Origin: Candidatus Anammoximicrobium sp. | GTDB taxonomy: Bacteria; Planctomycetota; Planctomycetia; Pirellulales; Pirellulaceae | Direction: 5' to 3' | NCBI GenBank assembly: GCA_012515235.1 | Contig: JAAYYU010000332.1 | Location: 1-37,852 of the forward strand | Length of the DNA stretch: 37,852 nucleotides | Shown here: positions 15,802-24,462 of the stretch, piece after piece | Layout: each line of letters begins with the position of its first letter | Numbering within the stretch: the first letter of the stretch is position 1 | Translations under genes and position numbers: made by a program | Notes under the pieces: model-generated | What the model was told of the DNA's origin: nothing | What the model saw: only the letters and a program-made list of their open reading frames with translations | Databases searched by the model: none

Positions 15802-16896
15802 ATGAGCCAACGCATCACGCGACGCAGATTTGCAGCGGCCGGGACAGCCGCTGCCCTGGGACTGCCCGTGCTGGACACAGGCGGTCTCGCCACGTCGAAC
15901 GAAGTCAGCCCGCTCGCGGTCGGCGGATTCCCTGCCCTGCCAGTGCGGCCCTACCAGTTGATGTGCGTCATCTGCCGGCTGGGCGCAGGATGCACCGACG
16001 ACCTGGGCGATCCGCGGTTGACCGCGATCCTCCAGGCCGCGCGGGAGGACCCCAAGCTGCCGCTGACGCTCCGCTGTAACGTGGACACCGTGTACCGCTA
16101 CCAGAACCCCGGCCACGCGGAGGACACGGCCGAGGGAGAGCTGTTCAACGCCAAACGCGACCTGGACATCATCCACAAGCTGGGCCTGGCGCCGGGCGAC
16201 ACGCGGCCGGCGATCGACATGTTCGAACGCGTGCTGGCCAAAATCCCCCAGACCCGCGGCATCTGCGGGTACGGCGCCCAGACGTCCGACACTTGGCGCG
16301 GCTGTGCGCAAGCGGACAGCGGCAATTACGAAAAGGGCCGCCAACTCGGCATCCACGCCGTCATTCCACCGCGTGATCCGGCCGAAAAGGCGCAGTACAA
16401 GAAGACGAGCGCGGCGGCCCTCTACCAGGCGCAGACGCTGCGAATCCGCCCGCACCATCTGCTGTGCATGAGCTGTTTCCACGGCGGCAAGGACAAGCTC
16501 GCCCCGATCGCAGAAGACAACTTGTTCGAAGCGATCGACGCGATCCAAAAGCAACCCGACATTCCGGTGACTTTGATCGCGGGCGTGTGCATGATCTGTC
16601 CGCCGTGTGGCAAGTACGACCCCGTGAACAAACTGTGCGTGGGCGGCCGCAGCATGGCCTTGCGCGACCAGAAGAAGGACCTGGACGTGCTGCAAAAGCT
16701 GGGTTTGAAATACGGCGACACGCTGCCGGCCCGCAAGCTCTATCAGTTGCTGTTCGAGCGGATCCCGTCCACCCGCGACATCTGCGGCTACGGCGACGGA
16801 GAGACCCGCGCCTACGAATGGAGCATCTGCGGCAGCGCCGTAAAGGACGACGCCTATCAAAAGGCCCGCGCGGCGCGGCTGGGAATCCAGGATTGA
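15802..16896 (+). CDS. Tat-exported protein with two DUF1284-like units
   Basis: A 364-residue protein from ATG 15802, with GGAGG six bases upstream. The N-terminus has the twin-arginine signal TRRRFAAAG. The rest is an internal duplication. Unit 1 (about 48-185) and unit 2 (about 215-362) share RPxxLxC..C, KRDLDIIHKLGLAPGDT versus KKDLDVLQKLGLKYGDT, and RGICGYG versus RDICGYG. Unit 2 has IRPHHLLCMSC and VCMICPPCGKYD, the Cys arrangement of DUF1284, a family thought to bind iron-sulfur or metal. Unit 1 has kept fewer Cys. Tat export suggests that it folds with a cofactor before transport. Function unknown. Confidence 0.7.
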   Translation: MSQRITRRRFAAAGTAAALGLPVLDTGGLATSNEVSPLAVGGFPALPVRPYQLMCVICRLGAGCTDDLGDPRLTAILQAAREDPKLPLTLRCNVDTVYRYQNPGHAEDTAEGELFNAKRDLDIIHKLGLAPGDTRPAIDMFERVLAKIPQTRGICGYGAQTSDTWRGCAQADSGNYEKGRQLGIHAVIPPRDPAEKAQYKKTSAAALYQAQTLRIRPHHLLCMSCFHGGKDKLAPIAEDNLFEAIDAIQKQPDIPVTLIAGVCMICPPCGKYDPVNKLCVGGRSMALRDQKKDLDVLQKLGLKYGDTLPARKLYQLLFERIPSTRDICGYGDGETRAYEWSICGSAVKDDAYQKARAARLGIQD

Positions 16897-17252
16897 GGGT
16901 GCTTCCGAACGTGTGCCCCGCGGCGGCTGGTTCGACAACGCCGCCGTCACACCTGACCGCCTATCGAAACAAAGAGAACTGGCTCCGAGCTGCGCGGGAG
17001 AGAGGAAGGAAGAACGTTTTCAAAAAGTGCAAGCAAAACACCACGGAGAGAAATGCGTCGCGTGGGGAAATAGAATCCGGTGTTCATCTCTCCCCCAAAG
17101 TACATCCAAATTCACTCTACGAGTCACCTCGCAACAAACCGAATGCTCCGTGTTCTCGCGGCATCCGCTTGGAGCCGGTCTCCATTGTTCACCACCTCGG
17201 AGTTCGTTGTCTTCGCCAGAAAGAGCCAAGGGAATTTGAGAGGCCAAGGAAC
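16897..17252. other. Spacer before the DUF1295 gene
   Basis: These 356 bases hold no gene I can support. A 7-bp hairpin CGGCGGC (16921-16927) / GCCGCCG (16940-16946) lies soon after the previous stop and may be a weak terminator. The middle (about 16990-17130) is markedly A-rich for this DNA. AAGGA at 17246-17250 is the ribosome site of the next gene. No clear promoter pair was found. Confidence 0.6.
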
Positions 17253-18053
17253 ATGATGCTGACGCCGGGAACGCAAGTATTGGTCGGGCTCGTGGGGGCC
17301 TGTACGATGATGGCCATCCTGTGGCTTGTCCAGCGCCGGACGGGCAACGCGGGGATCGTGGACGCGGGCTGGGCGGCCGGGATCGGCCTCCTTGGCGTGT
17401 TCTTCGCGGCCACGTCAGGCGGTTATCTGCCGCGGCGTGTTCTGGTTGCCGTTCTGATCGGCGTCTGGTCGGCGCGGTTGGCGATCCATCTTCTGGTAGA
17501 TCGCGTTCTGGGCTGCCCGGAAGAGGGCCGCTACCGCACGCTGCGCCAGCAGTGGGGCGCCACGGCCCCGCGACGGTTGTTCGTCTTTTTCCAGTATCAG
17601 GCGCTGGCGGCGTTGTTTTTTTCCCTGCCGGTGCTGGTCATCGCTCATCATCCGCTGGCTCGCTGGACGGCTTGGGACGTGCTGGGCGCGGTGATCTGGT
17701 GCGCCGGCGTGGTCAATACGATCGTGGCGGACCGGCAGTTGGTCCGCTTCAAGCGTCGGCCGGACAGCCGCGGCAAGACGTGCCGCGCCGGTTGGTGGCG
17801 CTACTCGCGCCATCCCAACTATTTCTTCGAGTGGCTCCACTGGTGGTCGTACGTCGCGCTGGCGGTCGGCGCTTCGTATTGGTGGCTCACTCTGCTGGCG
17901 CCCGCCGCGATGCTGTATTTCCTGGTGTGCGTCACGGGCATTCCGCCGACGGAGGCGCAGGCCTTGGTCAGCCGCGGCGACGACTATCGCCAGTACCAGC
18001 GTTCGACCAGCGTCTTCGTCCCCTGGTTCCCCAAGCGAGAAGACGAAGCCTGA
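17253..18053 (+). CDS. DUF1295 / steroid 5-alpha-reductase-like membrane enzyme
   Basis: A 266-residue integral membrane protein. ATG 17253 is preceded by AAGGA; a second ATG follows at once. Several hydrophobic helices and the late motif GWWRYSRHPNYFFEWLHWWSYV match DUF1295 and the steroid 5-alpha-reductase/isoprenylcysteine methyltransferase superfamily, in which that motif helps bind NADPH or S-adenosylmethionine. TGIPPTEAQALVSRGDDYRQYQ near the end also fits DUF1295. Members reduce or methylate lipid substrates in the membrane, but the substrate is unknown here. The gene converges with the ceramidase-like gene. Confidence 0.8.
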   Translation: MMLTPGTQVLVGLVGACTMMAILWLVQRRTGNAGIVDAGWAAGIGLLGVFFAATSGGYLPRRVLVAVLIGVWSARLAIHLLVDRVLGCPEEGRYRTLRQQWGATAPRRLFVFFQYQALAALFFSLPVLVIAHHPLARWTAWDVLGAVIWCAGVVNTIVADRQLVRFKRRPDSRGKTCRAGWWRYSRHPNYFFEWLHWWSYVALAVGASYWWLTLLAPAAMLYFLVCVTGIPPTEAQALVSRGDDYRQYQRSTSVFVPWFPKREDEA

Positions 18054-18064
18054 CCGGTCTGGTT

Positions 18065-18110
18065 CATCCTGCCGCCGGCGGCTGGTAGACCGGCCGGCGG
18101 GCTCAGGATG
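18065..18110. terminator. Candidate bidirectional terminator hairpin
   Basis: CATCCTG-CCGCCGGC (18065-18079) pairs with GCCGGCGG-gct-CAGGATG (18093-18110), giving 15 base pairs with a 3-base bulge and a 13-base loop. It sits 12 bases after the DUF1295 stop and 57 bases before the end of the converging ceramidase-like gene. It could end transcription from both sides, although it lacks T-runs. Confidence 0.5.
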
Positions 18111-18166
18111 AGGAACACGGCATCACGCAGATCGAATCTGCCGGCGAAGGTGCGTGGTCTTTCGGA

Positions 18167-19633
18167 TCACTTCCACAGTTCCTCGATGATCTCGACGGTC
18201 TTATCGACCAGCATCTGTCCGCCTTCCGGACCGATGATGTTGCTCTGCGGGATGGCCGAATAGGAGCCGCCCGCCTGGGCGCGGGCGGTGGGCAGGTAGC
18301 TGCCGAAGCCGGACATCTGCAGGATGAAGGTCTGCGTCGCTTTCGACCGGGCTTTGATGCGGACGCCGTATTCGCAATACAGTTCAAACGGATTGGAGCA
18401 GACCACCAGATCGCCGAGTCGGACGACGTGAATCTCGACAGGATAGGTCGCGTCCGGGTTCTTCTGCAGTTGCTCGTAGCGTTTCACGACTCCGTGATGC
18501 CAGTCTCGGGCCATGAAGGCGACTCGGGGCGCGCAAGACGGGTCCGCTTCCAGTTGGGCCAGCACCTTGTTGTATGCGGCGAGGGCCTCCTGATACTGCG
18601 TTTCGGAGATCTTGTTCAGCGGCAACTGCAGCGTGACGGCGACGTGTTTCAGAACCGGGTCCGGGAACTTCTCTTTTTGGGCGGCCTCGAAGGTCTGGCT
18701 GACGGACAGGTCGATTCGGCGGGCCAACTCCTGCATTTCGTTGATGCCGCGCAGGGCCCGCATCCGCGCATTGGCGGCTTTATGCAGCAGCGGGCGCGGC
18801 GACATGTCCCCGGCGGCGCCGCCCCAGCCCAGCACGACGACGCCCGCGCCGTAGCGAGCCTGCAAGTTTTCGCGGACCGGCAGCCAGTAGTCCGCGTTGA
18901 TGGCGGATTGGCCTTCGACCACCTGGGACGGACAGGCGACGTTGACGACGATCGCCTTGACGTTGTCCTGCTGATCGAAGAAGAAGAGGGAGCCCACATC
19001 GTCGTCGTCCATGCCTTCCAGATGGACGAAGTCCGGCCGGTTGGTATTGCCGTACATCTGCGCCGAACCGTTCGCATACACGGCCCGGCGGCTGAAGCCG
19101 ATGCTGTTCCGGTCCAACCCGTACGCCATCTTTCCCGGCGCGACGTTCTTCCAGGCGGCCACAATGCCGTCGCTGATCTTGTCCGCCAGATAAGCGATCG
19201 TTTCTTCGACGGTCATCGTCTGGTCGTTGACCGGGATGCCGGGCGTTCCCGGCCGCAGGACGGGGGCCGTGTGCGTGTGTGTCGCGGTCAGGACGATGTT
19301 CTGGACGTTGATCGCAGCGTCTTTTTTCGCGACCGCGTCGCGGACCGCTTGCACGAAGACTTCCGGCAACTGCAGCAGGTCCAGCGAGACAAACGTGGTC
19401 CGTGCATCGCCGGACTGCAGGGCGACCACGTTGGCCGTCAGCGGCGTATCCGGGGTGGTCGAAAGACGCAGGCCGAACTGCCCCCAGAGGGCCACGGCCT
19501 TGTTCGGCGTGATGTCGACCGACGCCGCGCCGACCTGCAATTCCGCCGGACAGGACAGCGCGGAACCTGCGAGCCAGACGAACGCTCCGCAACTCACCGT
19601 CTTGAGAACCACACTGAGTAAAAACCTCTTCAT
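18167..19633 (-). CDS. Secreted neutral/alkaline ceramidase-like protein
   Basis: A 488-residue protein from ATG 19633, with AAAGGAG seven bases upstream and an N-terminal signal (FLLSVVLKTVSCGAFVWLAG). The mature part starts LQVGAASVDITPN, the conserved start of the neutral ceramidase N-terminal domain. Residues 118-124 (THTHTAP) carry the metal-binding His pair, and GWGGAAGDMSPRP matches the later conserved loop that holds the catalytic Ser in true ceramidases. Planctomycetes carry many such paralogues, usually called 'neutral/alkaline non-lysosomal ceramidase', whose real substrates are largely untested. It lacks the separate C-terminal domain of the classical enzymes. The gene stands alone. 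Confidence 0.75.
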   Translation of the reverse strand: MKRFLLSVVLKTVSCGAFVWLAGSALSCPAELQVGAASVDITPNKAVALWGQFGLRLSTTPDTPLTANVVALQSGDARTTFVSLDLLQLPEVFVQAVRDAVAKKDAAINVQNIVLTATHTHTAPVLRPGTPGIPVNDQTMTVEETIAYLADKISDGIVAAWKNVAPGKMAYGLDRNSIGFSRRAVYANGSAQMYGNTNRPDFVHLEGMDDDDVGSLFFFDQQDNVKAIVVNVACPSQVVEGQSAINADYWLPVRENLQARYGAGVVVLGWGGAAGDMSPRPLLHKAANARMRALRGINEMQELARRIDLSVSQTFEAAQKEKFPDPVLKHVAVTLQLPLNKISETQYQEALAAYNKVLAQLEADPSCAPRVAFMARDWHHGVVKRYEQLQKNPDATYPVEIHVVRLGDLVVCSNPFELYCEYGVRIKARSKATQTFILQMSGFGSYLPTARAQAGGSYSAIPQSNIIGPEGGQMLVDKTVEIIEELWK

Positions 19634-19951
19634 GCTAAGCTCCTTTCGTGAGGGCTGGCTGTCTTGATCGCAGGCGACATGGGCATCGCAGCGGCGGGAG
19701 GGAACGTGGCGCGCGGCAGGACCTGAGAGGGCCGTCCAAACCGGGGCTGGCAGTCGTGTGGGGCGGACCGGGAGCCCCTGCGCGAGCCCTTTCATGGAAA
19801 CCCTTGGCGGACTGATCTGGAATCCAGCCGCCGTTTCCATGTTGGACCGGTTGGAAGAGGCGGCTTAAGTCCGCGCTGCCCGCCGCATCGCTGGTGGGCG
19901 CGGCAGGCTATCGTGACGCCGCGGTCGTGGGCTACGGGCCAAGAACTGGTG
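19634..19951. other. Spacer before the ceramidase-like gene
   Basis: These 318 bases separate two minus-strand genes and hold no coding sequence I can support. The only structured element is the hairpin at 19793-19841. Confidence 0.65.
19793..19841. repeat. Bulged hairpin in spacer
   Basis: CATGGAAAC (19793-19801) and GGCGG (19806-19810) pair with CCGCC (19828-19832) and GTTTCCATG (19833-19841), and CTGG-aat-CCAG forms an inner stem. A 4-base bulge separates the two outer stems. It lies 111 bases downstream of the small basic protein gene and 160 bases upstream of the ceramidase-like gene on the minus strand. It could be a terminator for the former or a leader element for the latter. Confidence 0.5.
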
Positions 19952-20335
19952 TCAGTCCAGCAGTTGCGCCAAGGCGTTGAGGGCGGTCTTGGCTTCTTTG
20001 ATCCCGCCCAATTCCTGCACCAGCTTTTTTGCTTTGCACAGCAAGCCGATCGAGACTGCGTCCTTCGGAACGACGGGCGCGGCGTCGGGTGTCGGGGCGG
20101 GGGCGGCCTTCTTGGCCTTCTTCTTGGCCTTCATGCTTGATTTCACGCCACCCACGTAGTTCGCTGTCGTGACGATGCCCTGCTCCTTGAGCAACTCAAC
20201 GATTTCCTTGGGGGACTTCTTGGGATGAGCGAGACAGGCTTGTCTGATCGCTGCGGTCTTGGCTCCACGAGGAGCGTCGGCCGCCTCTGCAACGGACTTG
20301 GCTTCGGGTTCGGTGTTTTTTGGTTTTCTCGGCAT
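19952..20335 (-). CDS. Small basic planctomycete protein with helix-turn-helix-like domain
   Basis: A 127-residue protein from ATG 20335; a GTG at 20347 would add four residues. The middle, AAIRQACLAHPKKSPKEIV followed by ELLKEQGIVTTANYVGGVK, has the spacing of a small winged-helix-like unit that I recall from many planctomycete hypothetical proteins, where it is followed by a Lys-rich tail. Here the tail is SSMKAKKKAKKAA, then Pro/Ala and a final helix (CKAKKLVQELGGIKEAKTAL). The composition suggests nucleic-acid binding, but this is inference only. The gene is divergent from the ClC gene. Confidence 0.6.
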   Translation of the reverse strand: MPRKPKNTEPEAKSVAEAADAPRGAKTAAIRQACLAHPKKSPKEIVELLKEQGIVTTANYVGGVKSSMKAKKKAKKAAPAPTPDAAPVVPKDAVSIGLLCKAKKLVQELGGIKEAKTALNALAQLLD

Positions 20336-20542
20336 GGTAGATCTCACAGTGACAAACGCGGAGGGGAAACAGACACATCAGACAAGAGTATAGATGGAAG
20401 GCAAGCGGTTGTCTACGGGCGGCCAGCGCGAGGATGGCCGGGTCTTTCTTACCTTCTCCTGTTCCTTGAGGCTCACCATCAACGCGGTTACGAGACCCTC
20501 GTCTTCGCAGGAACGAGAATGCCCCCTTCACACCGAAGGGTG

Positions 20543-20572
20543 TTGACAGCTTTGACGGGCATTGCGTAAGGT
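20543..20572 (+). promoter_or_regulatory. Weak candidate promoter for the ClC gene
   Basis: A consensus TTGACA at 20543-20548 is followed after 18 bases by TAAGGT (20567-20572), 35 bases before the ClC ATG. The second box matches TATAAT poorly. Confidence 0.25.
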
Positions 20573-20606
20573 ACGTTTGCCACGCCACTCGCTCTTCGAG
20601 CCAGCG

Positions 20607-22478
20607 ATGCACACAACGCCACAGAAAGATGCCGGTTCGTCCAACCCGCTGCACTGGTTTCCTGAGTTCCTCGAAATCGGACGAGACCGGTTTCGCGCGG
20701 AGGGCCGCTTGCTTGGCTCGGCCATTCTGGTGGGTGTTGTGGCGGGGTTGGGCGCCGTCGCGTTTGCGGCGGCCTGCCACCTGGTCAGCTGGCTGGCTCT
20801 GGACCAGGTGGCGGGCTACCGGGCGGTGGGGCCGGTGGGCGAAGCGCGTCTGGGCTGGCTTGCCGATTCGACGCGCGGTTTCCAGCCCTGGTGGCTCGTG
20901 CTGGTGCCGGCCGTGGGCGGTCTGTTGAGCGGTTACCTCGTGTTCAAGTTTGCGCCGGAGGCCGAGGGGCATGGGACGGATGCGGCGATTGCCGCGTATC
21001 ACCATGGCCAGGGCCGGATCCGCTCGCGGGTTCCGATCATCAAGCTGATCACGTCCGCGATCACGATCGGAACGGGAGGTTCTGCGGGCCGCGAGGGGCC
21101 GATCGCGCAGATCGGGGCCGGTTTCGGCTCGTTGCTGGCAACGACGCTGCGGTTGAGTGTCCGCGAGCGGCGGATCCTTCTGGCCTGCGGGATGGGCGCG
21201 GGCGTGGGTGCGATCTTTCGCGCCCCGCTGGCAGGCGCCTTGTTCGCGGCGGAGATCCTGTACTGTTCGCCCGAGTTCGAGCCGGAGGTGATCATTCCGG
21301 CGGGCCTTGCCAGCGCCGTGGCGTACTGTACGTTCGGCCTGGTTTTCGGTTGGCAACCGTTATTCCAGACGCCGCCGTTTGCCTTCGATAATCCTTGGCA
21401 ACTGGGTCCGTATTTCCTGTTGGCCGTCGTCTGCGCGATGATGGCGATGCTGTACACGCGGACCTTCTACGGCGTTCACAGCTTGTTCAAGCGGTTGCCC
21501 TGCCCGCGGCTCCTGAAGCCGGTGCTGGGAGCTTGTTTGACGGGTACGCTGGGTATCAGCCTGTATTTTTCGCTGGGCCGCGAGCAGGCCGTCCTGGCCG
21601 TCTTGTCGACCGGCTACGGCGTGTTGCAGGAAGGGCTGCAGAACGAGTTGGCGATGTCGGCGGGCCTGCTGTTGGCCGTCGCGTTTGGCAAGATTCTGAC
21701 CACCAGCCTGACGATCGGCAGCGGCGGTTCCGGGGGCGTGTTCGGACCCGCGATGGTGATCGGCGGTTGCACCGGCGGAGCGGTGGGGGCGTGGTTTCAC
21801 CAGATCTGGCCCGGACTGGCGCCGCATCCGGCAAGCTTTGTAATCATGGGCATGGCCGGGTTTTTTGCGGCAGCGGCAAAGACGCCCTTTTCGACGCTGA
21901 TCATTGTCAGCGAAATGACGGGCGATTACCGGCTGTTCTTGCCGGCGCTGTGGGTCTGCGCCTGGTCGTTTCTGTTGTCCGATCGGCAGTCCTTGTACCG
22001 CTCGCAGGTCGTCAGCCGTTCCCTTTCGCCGGCGCACCAAGGCGATTATGTGCGCGAGGTGTTGGCCGGGCAATTCGTGCGGCAGTTCCTCAAGCCGTAC
22101 AAGGAAGTCCCGGCGCTGCGGCCGGCCGACCCGTTGCAGACCGTGCTGTCGCAGTTGGATTTGACGGGCCACACCGTCTTGCCCGTGGTGGACGAGGAAC
22201 GGCGGTTGTTGGGAATCGTCAATCTGGAAGAGGTTCATTTGGCGGCCCGGTCCCAGCACGCCCAGGTCATGCTGCTGGCCGCCGACCTGATGCGTGACGA
22301 TGTGCAGCCGTTGCAGCCGGACTACGGCTTGGACCGCGCCTTGGAGCTGTTCGTCCAAAACAACCTCCAGGCCCTGCCCGTCGTCCATGACGCCGCGGAT
22401 CGCCGCGTCGTCGGGATCGTCCGTCGCTCCGACATCTCGACCGCCTACGTCCGCCGCATGCACGGGGAACCGCGCTGA
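20607..22478 (+). CDS. ClC-family chloride channel/transporter with two CBS domains
   Basis: A 623-residue membrane protein from ATG 20607. The ClC signatures are GTGGSAGREGPIAQIG (gating Glu163 in GREGP), PLAGALFAAEILY, and GSGGSGGVFGPAMVIGG (anion-filter loop). Residues about 485-620 form a CBS pair (HTVLPVVDEERRLLGIVNLE and LQALPVVHDAADRRVVGIVR), which usually senses adenine nucleotides. The position matching the inner proton glutamate of the E. coli antiporter (Glu203) is Ile217, after Glu216. That is consistent with a passive channel or a differently coupled transporter, but the alignment is by eye. The gene converges with the WD40-like gene across 34 bases. Confidence 0.88.
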   Translation: MHTTPQKDAGSSNPLHWFPEFLEIGRDRFRAEGRLLGSAILVGVVAGLGAVAFAAACHLVSWLALDQVAGYRAVGPVGEARLGWLADSTRGFQPWWLVLVPAVGGLLSGYLVFKFAPEAEGHGTDAAIAAYHHGQGRIRSRVPIIKLITSAITIGTGGSAGREGPIAQIGAGFGSLLATTLRLSVRERRILLACGMGAGVGAIFRAPLAGALFAAEILYCSPEFEPEVIIPAGLASAVAYCTFGLVFGWQPLFQTPPFAFDNPWQLGPYFLLAVVCAMMAMLYTRTFYGVHSLFKRLPCPRLLKPVLGACLTGTLGISLYFSLGREQAVLAVLSTGYGVLQEGLQNELAMSAGLLLAVAFGKILTTSLTIGSGGSGGVFGPAMVIGGCTGGAVGAWFHQIWPGLAPHPASFVIMGMAGFFAAAAKTPFSTLIIVSEMTGDYRLFLPALWVCAWSFLLSDRQSLYRSQVVSRSLSPAHQGDYVREVLAGQFVRQFLKPYKEVPALRPADPLQTVLSQLDLTGHTVLPVVDEERRLLGIVNLEEVHLAARSQHAQVMLLAADLMRDDVQPLQPDYGLDRALELFVQNNLQALPVVHDAADRRVVGIVRRSDISTAYVRRMHGEPR

Positions 22479-22512
22479 CGACGGCCGGAATTCTGTCCAG
22501 TCCGGGTTCGCA

Positions 22513-24462
22513 TCACACTTCCCGTCCCTGCGGTTTCCCGGCTGGCCCGTGCGGCGGTTTGCCGGGCGGCAGGACGCGAATCGGCCCGCGGGCGGTCAAC
22601 TGCGATTGGCCGTAAGACGTGCGCCCGGTTGGCCGCACCAGGTGGCGGGGGAGCTGCGTCTGCACGAAGAAGTTCAGGTTCGGTTGGGTCGCCGCCTTGA
22701 CGGCCTGTTCCACGGTCTGGCCCTCGGTCAAGCGCAGCAGGTGAGGCGCGGAGGCCACGCTGGCGGCCTGCCAGGCGACCTGGCCGTCCACCAGGAAGGC
22801 CAGTTCGCAACGCTGTTCCGTGTACGTGACCTTGTCGTGCTTCCCCCAGGGAGGAACGCCGAAGCGGCGGTACTCCATTTCTTTGGTAGCCCCCGGCACG
22901 ACGCGAGCCACCAGTTGAATGGGCTGCCCCGGCGTCACTTTCATGCCGTTCTGCTCCAACTTGGACGCCAACGACTGGCGGATCGCCTCCCGCTGTTCCT
23001 GAGTGGCCTCGAGTTGGATCTCCAGCGTGACGCCGACGCCCGGCTTGACCGCCAGCAGCGACTCGGCATCCAGGCCCGCGGCGACGGCGGCCGCTTCCTC
23101 GTGCGGCAGCGCGCACGGCACCAGCCGCTGGCTGCCGTTGCTTGCCTCGGTGCTGACAAACCACACATAGCCCCCCAGGGCGGCCACGGATTCTGCGGTC
23201 CGCGCATCCTCGTAACGGTACTCCCACAGCACGATCCTCCGCTCGATGTCGATCAGCCGCGTGCCGCCCAGGAGGAGATAGTTGTTTGCCAGCCAGCACG
23301 CGGCGCCGCGGTGGGGAGCGAGCGGCAACTCGGGGACGGCGATCTCGCGCATCAGCTGGCCCTGGGCCAAGTCCCAAACCAGCACCTGGCGGACAAGGAC
23401 CATCGCCAGTTGAGCCCCATCCGAGCGGAAGAGTAGCGCCGCTCCGTCCGTGGGCGAGTCCGAGAGCCGGCCCATCAACCGGCCATCGGCGGCGCGATAG
23501 AATTCCAATCCTCCGGAACTCATCACGGCCAGGCACTGGCCGCCAGGGCTGACCGCCGGCCGGCTGTTGGGAAGCACGTCGATCGTGTAGATCGCCTGCA
23601 ACGGAGCGAGTTGCCACAGCGCGAGTTGGCCTTTGAGATTCACAACCACCACGTGCGCGTTGTCCGTCCAAGCCGCGTAGATGATGTCTCGCTCGAACTG
23701 CTCTTGCGATGCGCTGGGCGTCCAGCCGATCTTGTGTTCGAGTTTCTCGCCGTTCCAGGCCCACACGTCCAAGCGGGCCTTGGTGCCGTGCAGCCAGCCG
23801 TCGATCCGCGTCAGCAGTCGTTGCCCGTCGGGACTCAAGCCCGAGGGCACCGCGTGGACTGGCATCGCTTGACCGCCCACGGTCCGGCCTTCGGTCAGAT
23901 CGCACCACTCGAACCTGGTCGCGGTCGCGTGACCCGGCATGCCGTCGATGTGTCCGATCACGGCGCGCCCCAGCGACGGGGCAAACACGATGGACCGCGG
24001 GGACTCGACAGCACGGCCCTCGCGCCCGTGCAGCGGAATCGGCTGGGGCTTCAACGCCGCCGGCTGGGGCGCCGGGTCCGGGTTCCACGTCCAGTTGGGC
24101 GCCGGCTGGCCGGGCACGACGGTGCGCACTTGCGACCAGTCACCCGCTGTCAGCGGCGGACCGTCCGAGGCAGGGGGGGAACGCTCAGCGCCCGCTGCCG
24201 GCCGGATTTGACTGGGGGGCAGCGTCGGCGTCAGACGCATCGAGTGCATCTGAAACTCGACCTTGATCCAGCCGGTCCGCGCGATCTCCAGGACCTTCCC
24301 CGGCCGCCACTGGCCGGCCCAGTTCACCTCGACATCATCGCCCGGCCGGTACGGGGCGTTCTGCCCCAGCGCCGCCGTGACGGCCAACCCGATCATCAGG
24401 CCCAGGACCGCACCGCCTCTGAACCCCCGCCGCGTCCGCGCACCGCCTGCAGAACCGTTCAT
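22513..24462 (-). CDS. Exported WD40-like repeat protein with SH3/Tudor-like start
   Basis: A 649-residue protein. I chose ATG 24462, with GGGAGGG seven bases upstream. ATG 24495 in the same frame also has a GAGGAG site and would add 11 residues. A signal helix (GGAVLGLMIGLAVTAALG) is followed by an SH3/Tudor-like unit (RPGDDVEVNWAGQWRPGKVL). Residues about 150-430 have beta-propeller-like repeats, for example HAVPSGLSPDGQRLLTRIDG and GAALLFRSDGAQLAMVLVRQ with VLVWDLAQGQ. The C-terminal third is a separate domain (VGVTLEIQLEATQEQREAIR), ending in a Pro/Gly-rich tail. Such proteins usually scaffold others; the partner is unknown. Confidence 0.6.
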   Translation of the reverse strand: MNGSAGGARTRRGFRGGAVLGLMIGLAVTAALGQNAPYRPGDDVEVNWAGQWRPGKVLEIARTGWIKVEFQMHSMRLTPTLPPSQIRPAAGAERSPPASDGPPLTAGDWSQVRTVVPGQPAPNWTWNPDPAPQPAALKPQPIPLHGREGRAVESPRSIVFAPSLGRAVIGHIDGMPGHATATRFEWCDLTEGRTVGGQAMPVHAVPSGLSPDGQRLLTRIDGWLHGTKARLDVWAWNGEKLEHKIGWTPSASQEQFERDIIYAAWTDNAHVVVVNLKGQLALWQLAPLQAIYTIDVLPNSRPAVSPGGQCLAVMSSGGLEFYRAADGRLMGRLSDSPTDGAALLFRSDGAQLAMVLVRQVLVWDLAQGQLMREIAVPELPLAPHRGAACWLANNYLLLGGTRLIDIERRIVLWEYRYEDARTAESVAALGGYVWFVSTEASNGSQRLVPCALPHEEAAAVAAGLDAESLLAVKPGVGVTLEIQLEATQEQREAIRQSLASKLEQNGMKVTPGQPIQLVARVVPGATKEMEYRRFGVPPWGKHDKVTYTEQRCELAFLVDGQVAWQAASVASAPHLLRLTEGQTVEQAVKAATQPNLNFFVQTQLPRHLVRPTGRTSYGQSQLTARGPIRVLPPGKPPHGPAGKPQGREV

